A stretch of DNA of 41,269 nt from Streptomyces nanshensis (GTDB lineage Bacteria; Actinomycetota; Actinomycetes; Streptomycetales; Streptomycetaceae): assembly GCF_001751255.1 (NCBI RefSeq), contig NZ_LJGW01000271.1, forward strand, positions 3,491 to 44,759, written 5' to 3'. The translations under genes and the position numbers were made by a program. Position 1 is the first letter of the stretch. Every line of letters starts with the position of its first letter. The notes below the pieces were generated by a model. The model was not told the origin of the DNA. It did no database searches and was given only the letters and a program-made list of their open reading frames with translations. Positions 8,548-14,634 of the stretch are shown here, piece after piece.

Positions 8548-9209
8548 CGGGCGGCACGGCGAACGGCACGGCGAGCAACACCGGGGACGGCACGTCGGGT
8601 TCGGCGGACGAGGCGAAGCGGCAGGCAGGGAACGGCAGTTCAGGGCCCGTGAGCCCTTCCGTACGTCTCCCCCGCCTGACGCCCGAGGAGTTGACCCCGG
8701 ACCAGGACACGCTCTACCGCACCATCGTCGGCGGACCCCGGCAGCAGCACGCGTCGTTCTTCCCCGTCGCGGACGAGGAGGGCGTGCTCAGCGGCCCGTA
8801 CCGCGCGATGCTGCTCAGCCCGGGGGTCGGTACGGCCCTGGAACGGCTCGGTGTGGCCGTGCGCTACCGGTCCGAACTGCCGCTGTGGGCCCGGGAGTTG
8901 GCGATCCTCACGGTCGCCGTCCACACCGACTGCCCCGTGGAGTGGCGCGCCCACGAGGAACTCGCGCGCTCCTCGGGCGTACCGGAGGAGACCATCCGCA
9001 GCCTGCACACGGAGACGCCCGTGCTCTCCGGTCCGGAGGCGCGGGCGGTGTACGGCTTCGTCACGGGGCTGCTGCGGGAGAACCGGGTCGCGGAGAGCAC
9101 GTTCCGCGAGGTCGAATCCCTGTGGTCGACGGCGGGCGTCTTCGAACTGGTCGTCACCGCCGGCTACTACCAGATCATCGCCTTCGTCAACAACGCGTTC
9201 GAGGTCTAG
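8544..9209 (+). CDS. Carboxymuconolactone decarboxylase-like (AhpD-fold) protein
   Basis: A 221-aa all-helical protein of the carboxymuconolactone decarboxylase/AhpD-like family. The core motif is ELAILTVAVHTDCPVEWRAH, followed by EELARSSGVPEETI. AhpD-type peroxidase partners have a CxxC pair; here only one cysteine is seen, so a redox role like AhpD is unlikely. The first 35 or so residues are Gly/Ser/Thr-rich and probably disordered. The ATG at 8544 overlaps the stop of the hydrolase gene, which fixes the start. Members of this family are frequent in aromatic and terpenoid breakdown clusters, often with unknown reaction. Confidence 0.88.
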   Translation: MTGGTANGTASNTGDGTSGSADEAKRQAGNGSSGPVSPSVRLPRLTPEELTPDQDTLYRTIVGGPRQQHASFFPVADEEGVLSGPYRAMLLSPGVGTALERLGVAVRYRSELPLWARELAILTVAVHTDCPVEWRAHEELARSSGVPEETIRSLHTETPVLSGPEARAVYGFVTGLLRENRVAESTFREVESLWSTAGVFELVVTAGYYQIIAFVNNAFEV

Positions 9210-9245
9210 CCGGCCGCGGACAGGGACGGAACAGGAAGGGAGTCG

Positions 9246-10097
9246 GTGAACATGGGGGTCCTCAGCGGACGTTCCGTGGTCGTGACCGGCGCCGGCCGGG
9301 GGCTGGGACGTGCCTACGCCCTGCACGCCGCCGCATCCGGTGCGTCCGTCGTCGTCAACGACGTCGACGAGGCGGCCGCCGAGAGCGTCGCCGCCCGCAT
9401 CCGCGAGGACGGCGGCAGCGCCGTGAGCGCGGCGGGCTCGGTGGCGGACGCGGACGCGGCGACACGGATCGTCGACCGGTGCGCGGACGAATTCGGGTCC
9501 GTGGACGGGCTCGTCAACAACGCGGGGATCTTCCACCAGGCGCAGCCCTGGGCGGAGGATCCGGCCCGTATCCGCGCCGTGGTCGAGGTCAACGTCCTGG
9601 GAACGGTGCACTGCGGACTGGCGGCGATCGCGCGCATGCGCGCGCAGGGCGGCACCGGGTCGATCGTCAACGTGACGTCGGGGACGCATCTGGGACATCC
9701 GGAGACCGCCGTCTACGGCGCCACCAAGGGAGCCGTCGCCTCGCTCACCTACGGCTGGGCGCTGGATCTGCTGCCGCTCGGGATCCGCGTCAACGCCGTC
9801 TCACCGCTCGCCGTCACCGACATGAAGCTCCCGCCGTACGACGGCCACGCCGCCCCCGAGGAGGTGGCCGCCGTGGTGACCTTCCTGCTCAGCGACCGGT
9901 CCGAGGGCGTCACGGGACAGGTCGTACGACGGGCACGCCGCGGTCTGGGACTGATGACGCACCCGGACATCGGGGAGATGACCGAGGCGGACCGGTGGGA
10001 GGTCGAGGACATCGACGGCGCCTTCCGGGACGCGCTCGGACCGCTCCAGCCCGTCGGGTACGGCGGACACCGTGCCGCACCGGGACCGCTCCGCTAG
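9246..10097 (+). CDS. Short-chain dehydrogenase/reductase (SDR)
   Basis: A 283-aa classical SDR with the nucleotide-binding TGAGRGLGRAYA at the N-terminus, NNAG near residue 90, and the active-site residues Ser in VTSGT and Tyr/Lys in YGATK. It would interconvert an alcohol and a ketone with NAD(P). The C-terminal end lacks the common VDGG phrase and instead reads GQVVRRARRGLGLMTHPDI, a variant met in some catabolic SDRs, with a long tail. The GTG at 9246 and ATG at 9252 are both possible behind the purine-rich 9233-9242; the fold is unaffected. A stable hairpin starts two bases after the stop, so this is probably the last gene of the importer operon. Confidence 0.93.
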   Translation: MNMGVLSGRSVVVTGAGRGLGRAYALHAAASGASVVVNDVDEAAAESVAARIREDGGSAVSAAGSVADADAATRIVDRCADEFGSVDGLVNNAGIFHQAQPWAEDPARIRAVVEVNVLGTVHCGLAAIARMRAQGGTGSIVNVTSGTHLGHPETAVYGATKGAVASLTYGWALDLLPLGIRVNAVSPLAVTDMKLPPYDGHAAPEEVAAVVTFLLSDRSEGVTGQVVRRARRGLGLMTHPDIGEMTEADRWEVEDIDGAFRDALGPLQPVGYGGHRAAPGPLR

Positions 10098-10098
10098 C

Positions 10099-10117
10099 GA
10101 CGGCCGCCCCGGCCGTC
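10099..10117 (+). terminator. Hairpin after the SDR gene
   Basis: GACGGCCG and CGGCCGTC form a perfect 8-bp stem around a CCC loop, beginning two bases after the SDR stop codon. There is no T-run, which is usual for GC-rich actinomycetes. A fresh promoter lies about 160 bases downstream, consistent with a transcript end here. Confidence 0.55.
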
Positions 10118-10272
10118 CAGGCCGCGACCGTCCAGGCCCCGACCTCAACCGACCGTCTCAACTGATCGCCCCAACCGGCCCCTCGCAGCTCATCGTTCGC
10201 AGCTCACAGGAGAGCGCAGCAGATCGCGGGAGTCCACGGGGGTTCACAGAAGTTCGCGCAGGGGCGGAGCTC

Positions 10273-10301
10273 TTGCCGCTAAACAGCATCATGTTTATCA
10301 T
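10273..10301 (+). promoter_or_regulatory. Promoter with palindromic operator in its spacer
   Basis: A sigma-70-like promoter is visible: -35 TTGCCG (10273-10278), 17-base spacer, -10 TATCAT (10296-10301). The palindrome TAAACA-N6-TGTTTA (10280-10297) fills the spacer and touches the -10 box, so a bound protein would block RNA polymerase. The right half contains GTTTATCAT (10293-10301), copy 2 of the motif shared with 2732-2740 and 14509-14517. The predicted start point leaves about a 40-base leader before the ATG at 10348. The regulator is inferred to be one of the two GntR proteins. Confidence 0.6.
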
Positions 10302-10347
10302 GTACGGCAGTTCGGCTGTGCCGAATCCGCCGCTGGGAAGGACGGAC

Positions 10348-11226
10348 ATGACCGACGTGACCACCACCGGCGAACGTCTGCTGTTCCTGCACGACGCGGA
10401 CGTGACCGCCCAACCCGCGCCGGGGATCCAGCAGTTGTCGCGGACGCTCGGCCTCGACCTGGATCTGCCGCGGCACCCCGGGTTCGGCGCCCCGCTGGAG
10501 GGCGAGGCCCTGGAGTGGGACTCCGTGGCCGATCTGGCACAGCACCATCTGCTGCGGCTGGACGCCGAGGACGGCCGCGCCGCTGCCGCCGACAACAGCA
10601 ACAGCAACAGCAACAGCAACGGCGGACGCGCCAACGGCAGCGCTCCCCACGGCCACACCCCCGACCCGCGCCCCCTGCACCTCGCCGGGGCGGGCTTCGG
10701 GGGCTGGATCGCCCTGGAGATGGCCGTGCGCGCCCGCCACCGGTTCGCCTCGCTCACCCTCGTCGCGCCGTACGGGGTGAAGCTCTTCGGGCCCACCGAC
10801 CGGGAGTTCGCGGACATCCTCCTCCTCGACCCGGCGGAGACCGTGGAGTTGGGCTGGGCCGACCCGTCGGCCTGTCACGGTCTGCGCATGCCGGGCTTCC
10901 CCGCCGGTCTCGACGACCGGGAGTACGAAGAGGCGTTCGCGGAGCGCGCCGCGCTCTCCCGCTTCGTCTGGAAGCCCTTCCTCCACGATCCGCGGCTGCG
11001 CCGCTGGCTGCATGTGCTGACCATGCCGACGCTCGTCGTCGCCGGAGACAGGGACCGGATGGTCGCCCCCGGACACAGCAGAGCCCTCGCGGACCTCATC
11101 CCCTCGGCGCGCTACGCGGAGATCCCCGGCAGCGGCCACTACCCGTACCTGGAGACGCCCGGGGCCTTCGCCGAGACCGTGGCGGCCTTCGTCTCGGAAC
11201 ACCTGAAGACAGGAGAAGAGCGGTGA
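10348..11226 (+). CDS. Alpha/beta-hydrolase-fold protein lacking the nucleophile serine
   Basis: A 292-aa protein of the alpha/beta hydrolase fold. The nucleophile elbow reads LAGAGFGGWIALE (112-124): Gly116 stands where the family has the catalytic serine in GHSFGG. The acid in VVAGDRDRMVAP and the histidine in GSGHYPYLETP remain. It may be a non-hydrolytic enzyme, a substrate-binding partner, or a fold member using another mechanism. Residues 82-91 carry an Asn-Ser repeat of low complexity. The ATG at 10348 is preceded by GGGAAGGA and follows a clear promoter, so longer upstream frames are rejected. The stop overlaps the GTG of the LLM monooxygenase, pointing to tight coupling of the two products. 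Confidence 0.88.
   Translation: MTDVTTTGERLLFLHDADVTAQPAPGIQQLSRTLGLDLDLPRHPGFGAPLEGEALEWDSVADLAQHHLLRLDAEDGRAAAADNSNSNSNSNGGRANGSAPHGHTPDPRPLHLAGAGFGGWIALEMAVRARHRFASLTLVAPYGVKLFGPTDREFADILLLDPAETVELGWADPSACHGLRMPGFPAGLDDREYEEAFAERAALSRFVWKPFLHDPRLRRWLHVLTMPTLVVAGDRDRMVAPGHSRALADLIPSARYAEIPGSGHYPYLETPGAFAETVAAFVSEHLKTGEER
10594..10620 (+). repeat. AACAGC hexanucleotide microsatellite (in frame)
   Basis: Four perfect AACAGC units plus a final AAC, encoding alternating Asn-Ser in the hydrolase-fold protein just before its nucleophile elbow region. The six-base unit keeps the reading frame when copy number changes, so length variation between strains would be tolerated. Confidence 0.9.
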
Positions 11227-12434
11227 AGTGTTTCCACTTCAGCGAGATGCCGTATCCGTACGTCCCGCCGGAGGCCGAGGCGGAGCACCGCGGCCTGAAG
11301 TACTTCATACCCAACCGCCATTACGACCCGGTGCGCGGCTACGAGCTGTATCAGCGCTACCTCGACGAGTACGAACTCGCCGACGAGCTCGGCCTCGACC
11401 TGATGGTCAACGAGCACCACCAGTCGGCCTCCACGCTGCACGTCTCCGCGACGCTCAGCGCCGCCTCGGTGCTCGCCCGCACCCGGCACGGGCGGGTCCT
11501 GGTACTGGGTACGCCGCTCCCCCACCGGGAGAGCCCCGTACGCGTCGCCGAAGAGGTCGCCTATCTCGACGCGATCAGCGCGGGGCGCATCAACTGCGGC
11601 TTCGTACGCGGGGTTCAGGGCGAGACCTACCCGTCCAACCAGAACCCCGTACACAACATGGAGATGTTCTTCGAGGCCCACGACCTCATCAAGGAGGCGT
11701 GGACCAGGCGGGATCTCTTCTCCTGGGAGGGGCGTTTCTACCACTACCGGTATGTGAGCGTGTGGCCGCGGCCCTACCAGCAGCCGCACCCGCCGATCTG
11801 GGTCAGCGGCACCACGCGGCGGCTCGTGGAGTGGACGGCCCGGCACGGCTACACGCTGTGCAATCTGCTGGGGACGTACGAGGACACCGCCAAGTCCTTC
11901 CGGCTGTACCGGCAGACGGCGGTGGAGGCCGGTCTTCCGGAGCCCTCCCCGGACAACTTCGCCTATCTGGCGTTCTGCCATGTCGCACCCACCGAGGAGC
12001 AGGCACGCGAGTCGGGCAGGAAGCTGCTCTGGTATCTCAAGCAGGGCAAGTTGCGGCTCGGAGCGGCCAATCCGCCCGGGTACTCCTCGACCGCGGCGGC
12101 CGTGGCGTCGCTGCGCGGCAAGCTCGGCGAGGTCCGCAAGTACAGCTTCGAGCGGCTGGTCGACGAGGGGATCATGCTCGTCGGCACCCCGGACACGGTG
12201 ACCCGGCAGATCCAGCGGCTCTACGAGCGGACCGGCGTCGGCAACCTCATCCTCATGAACCAGGCCGGCGAGATGACCAGCAACGAAGTCCGGGACAGCC
12301 TCTGCCTGTTCGCACGTGAGGTGCTGCCCGCCGTCGCGCCCATCGGCCGCAGTTGGCAGGACGAGGACACCGCCTGGCGCGTCGACAACGACACCCACCC
12401 CGTCGAGACGGTCCTGGCCAGCGCCCTGTCCTGA
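11223..12434 (+). CDS. LLM-class (luciferase-like) flavin-dependent monooxygenase
   Basis: A 403-aa TIM-barrel oxidoreductase of the bacterial luciferase family, using reduced FMN and oxygen to hydroxylate or perform Baeyer-Villiger-like oxidation. Typical wording includes LMVNEHHQSASTLHVSAT, TPLPHRESPVRVAEEVAYLD, ISAGRINCGFVRGVQGE and PHPPIWVSGTT; near the C-terminus GTPDTVTRQIQRLYERTGVGN. The length is normal for the family. The GTG at 11223 overlaps the TGA of the preceding gene. FMNH2 would come from the flavin reductase at 3721. It is probably the key oxygenase of the cluster; the substrate is unknown, with terpenoid ketones or heterocycles as possibilities. Confidence 0.94.
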   Translation: MKCFHFSEMPYPYVPPEAEAEHRGLKYFIPNRHYDPVRGYELYQRYLDEYELADELGLDLMVNEHHQSASTLHVSATLSAASVLARTRHGRVLVLGTPLPHRESPVRVAEEVAYLDAISAGRINCGFVRGVQGETYPSNQNPVHNMEMFFEAHDLIKEAWTRRDLFSWEGRFYHYRYVSVWPRPYQQPHPPIWVSGTTRRLVEWTARHGYTLCNLLGTYEDTAKSFRLYRQTAVEAGLPEPSPDNFAYLAFCHVAPTEEQARESGRKLLWYLKQGKLRLGAANPPGYSSTAAAVASLRGKLGEVRKYSFERLVDEGIMLVGTPDTVTRQIQRLYERTGVGNLILMNQAGEMTSNEVRDSLCLFAREVLPAVAPIGRSWQDEDTAWRVDNDTHPVETVLASALS

Positions 12435-12527
12435 CCCGGGTCCTGTCCCCGATGCGGGCCGCCTCCCGCGCCCGTACCCGAACCCGTACACCGCACCGCA
12501 CCGCCGAGAGACAACGGAGCAGCACAT

Positions 12528-12755
12528 ATGCCGAGGATCATCGTGCAGGCGATCGAAGGCCGGTCCCTGGAGCAGAAGCGCCACCTGGTACGCGCGATCA
12601 CCACCGGCGTCGTCGACGCCCTCTCCGTGGAACCGGAGACGGTGACCGTGGTCATCGAGGAGATACCGCGCGAGCACATCTCCAAGGCGGGCGTGCTCTA
12701 CAGCGACCGCCCCGGGAAGACCGCGGGCGCGGCAGCGGCGGAGGGCCGCTCCTGA
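12528..12755 (+). CDS. 4-oxalocrotonate tautomerase family enzyme
   Basis: A 75-aa small tautomerase. After removal of Met the N-terminal proline (PRIIVQAIEGRSLEQKRHLV) is the catalytic base of the family, and GRS.EQK is the conserved loop. It would isomerise an enol or unsaturated keto acid in the cytoplasm, as a homo-oligomer in known members. It follows the LLM gene by about 90 bases with CGGAG upstream of its ATG. Tautomerases commonly act after ring cleavage, which suits a pathway that opens a cyclic compound. The C-terminal 12 residues are Ala/Gly-rich and probably disordered. Confidence 0.93.
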   Translation: MPRIIVQAIEGRSLEQKRHLVRAITTGVVDALSVEPETVTVVIEEIPREHISKAGVLYSDRPGKTAGAAAAEGRS

Positions 12756-12831
12756 ACGGCCCGTCCCGCAGGGGCCCGTGAGGCCCCTCGCCCCGAACTC
12801 CCCCCTTCCCGACGGACGCTGGAGAGGCAGC

Positions 12832-13647
12832 ATGAGCGAACCCACAAACGCGGCGGCGCCGACGGCAGGTTGGGCCCCGGGACTGTCCGGCGCGGGTGCC
12901 GTGGTCTTCGGGGTCGGCCCCGGGATCGGGCTGGCGTGCGTACGCGTACTGGCCGGGCTCGGAGCCGACGTGGCGTGCGTCGACATCGACCCGGCCCGTG
13001 CCGCCGCGGCGGCCGAAGCGGTCGAGGAGTGCCCCGGTACGGCGACCCCGTTCACCTGCGATCTGCGCCGCCCCGAGCAAGTGCGGCGCGTGGTCGCCGA
13101 GATCGCCGGCACGCTCGGCCGGCTCGACGCGGCCATCAGCGTCGTGGGGCACGGCGGCCCGCCGGGGCCCGTCGCCACCATGCCGGACGAGGTCTGGAGA
13201 GACGTGCTGCAGATCAACCTCGATCAGCAGTTCCTCGTCACCCGCGAAGTCCTCGGCACGATGAGCGCGCAGGGGCGCGGCAGCATCGTGTTCATCTCCT
13301 CCATCAACGCCCTCGGCTCCTCGCCGCAGCGCGCCGCGTACGGAGCCGCCAAGGCCGCCCTCGTCTCGCTCGCCAGAAGCCTGGCCATCGAGGCCGCGCC
13401 CCAGGGGGTACGGGTCAACACGGTGGCTCCCGGCGCCACGCGGACACCGCGCCGCCGGCATCTGGCGGAAGGGGAGCTGGCCGGGGTCTACCGCGCCGCG
13501 ATCCCGCTGGGCCGGATCGCCGAACCGGAGGACGTCGCACACGCCGCGGTCTTCCTCGCCTCCGACCTGGCGGCGTTCATCACGGGGCAGACGCTCGTGG
13601 TGGACGGGGGCGCCACCGTCAAGTACAGCCAGCCCGCGGGCAATTGA
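12832..13647 (+). CDS. Short-chain dehydrogenase/reductase (SDR)
   Basis: A 271-aa classical SDR with the nucleotide loop GVGPGIGLA, an acidic residue after beta-2 (VDID) suggesting NAD preference, and Ser/Tyr/Lys in ISSINALGSSPQRAAYGAAK. The C-terminal GQTLVVDGGATV is the standard family end. The ATG at 12832 follows GGAGAGG; an in-frame GTG at 12778 has no ribosome binding site. It is the last gene of the LLM operon. It is a different subgroup from the SDR at 9246, so the pathway probably has two separate alcohol/ketone steps. The convergent GntR gene ends 48 bases downstream. Confidence 0.94.
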   Translation: MSEPTNAAAPTAGWAPGLSGAGAVVFGVGPGIGLACVRVLAGLGADVACVDIDPARAAAAAEAVEECPGTATPFTCDLRRPEQVRRVVAEIAGTLGRLDAAISVVGHGGPPGPVATMPDEVWRDVLQINLDQQFLVTREVLGTMSAQGRGSIVFISSINALGSSPQRAAYGAAKAALVSLARSLAIEAAPQGVRVNTVAPGATRTPRRRHLAEGELAGVYRAAIPLGRIAEPEDVAHAAVFLASDLAAFITGQTLVVDGGATVKYSQPAGN

Positions 13648-13695
13648 CGCGGTGCGCGCCGCGGGCGCCTCAACTGCCCTGAGTCCGGGGGCGGT

Positions 13696-14454
13696 TCACC
13701 AGCCGATGATCTCCGCGTGCAACGCCGCGTAGTTGCGCTCGAACCCGGCGGCGAGTTCGCGCATGTGCGCCCGCATCAGCTCCTCGGCGTCCGCGCCGTT
13801 CCCGTCGAAGATGGCCTGGGCCACGGCCTCGTGCTCGCGGCGCACCTCGGCCCAGCGGGCGGGCGGACGCTCCGCGGCGATGACGCGCTCGGTGTAGACC
13901 TCCTTCAGGGCCCGCCCGAAGAGGTCGAGCACGCCGTTGCCCGACATCCCGGCCACGACGCCGTGGAAGTCCTGCACGACGGAGAGATAGGCGGCCTGGT
14001 CGTCCGTGCCGAGTCCCTTGTGGGCCTCCATCGCCTTGGCCAGTTCGGCGAGGCGGTCCTTGTCGCGCCGCTCGGCCGCCAGCCTCGCCATCATCGGCTC
14101 CATGATCACGCGGGCCTCGACGAGCTCCCAGAAGCGGGTGCGTCCCATCTGGAGGAAAAGCGTCAGCGTGCGGCCGAAGTTGTACGGGTCGGCGGCGCCG
14201 ACGACGGGTCCGCCGCCCCGGCCGGGCCGCACCCGGACCAGGCCGTTGTTCTCCAGGATGCGCAGCGCCTCACGCAGCGTGCCGCGCGCGACGCCGTACA
14301 TCTCCAGCATCGGCGCCTCGCTGGGCAGACTGGCGCCCGGCGGGAGCTGCCTGTCGACGATGTCCTCGACGATCTGCCGGGCCACGAGCTCGGCCATCTT
14401 CGCGGACCGCTGCCGGAACTTCGGCGTCCGCCGGGGCGGGGTGGGCTGCGACAT
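13696..14454 (-). CDS. GntR-family (FCD subfamily) transcriptional regulator
   Basis: A 252-aa regulator. The winged helix (about 15-80) includes LPSEAPMLEMYGVARGTLRE and NNGLVRVRPGRGG. The FCD domain follows, with its metal-ligand pattern intact: DFH in VVQDFHGVV, then the histidines in RREHEAVAQAI and MRAHMREL. This contrasts with the other GntR protein in the window, which has lost two of them. The ATG at 14454 is preceded by a GA-rich site. Its own upstream region carries GTTTAGCAT (14509-14517), shared with two other promoters of this cluster, so it is the best candidate for the regulator of that motif. It is convergent with the LLM operon and divergent from the PucR gene. Confidence 0.93.
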   Translation of the reverse strand: MSQPTPPRRTPKFRQRSAKMAELVARQIVEDIVDRQLPPGASLPSEAPMLEMYGVARGTLREALRILENNGLVRVRPGRGGGPVVGAADPYNFGRTLTLFLQMGRTRFWELVEARVIMEPMMARLAAERRDKDRLAELAKAMEAHKGLGTDDQAAYLSVVQDFHGVVAGMSGNGVLDLFGRALKEVYTERVIAAERPPARWAEVRREHEAVAQAIFDGNGADAEELMRAHMRELAAGFERNYAALHAEIIGW

Positions 14455-14499
14455 GGAATCCCCCTCGACACGGCCCGTTGGAACGCATCCCTGAAAATA

Positions 14500-14517
14500 G
14501 TTAGCAGAGTTTAGCAT
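14500..14517 (+). promoter_or_regulatory. GTTTAnCAT motif, copy 3, with a direct half-site
   Basis: GTTAGCA (14500-14506) and GTTTAGCAT (14509-14517) form an imperfect direct repeat in an AT-rich patch. It lies 46 bases upstream of the GntR start (minus strand) and 118 bases upstream of the PucR start (plus strand). It could therefore control either gene; autoregulation of the GntR gene is the simpler reading. Confidence 0.45.
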
Positions 14518-14563
14518 TCCCGCCGCCCTCCGCTCCCGGCCATGCCGTACCCCGGCACGTGCG

Positions 14564-14599
14564 CGACCACGTACACGACCGCGTGCACGACCGCGTGCA
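14564..14599. repeat. Three tandem 12-bp repeats
   Basis: CGACCGCGTGCA is present twice without mismatch (14576-14587, 14588-14599), preceded by a two-mismatch copy, CGACCACGTACA (14564-14575). The array lies in the leader of the PucR gene. It may be a regulator binding array or simple slippage. Confidence 0.85.
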
Positions 14600-14634
14600 C
14601 CGCTCTTCTCCCGCCGCCGGACGAAAGGCATCCT

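Noticed and set aside
10515..11222. An upstream extension of the LLM monooxygenase frame
   Set aside because: It overlaps the hydrolase-fold gene in another frame and is Arg-rich. The GTG at 11223 fits the family start and the stop/start overlap.
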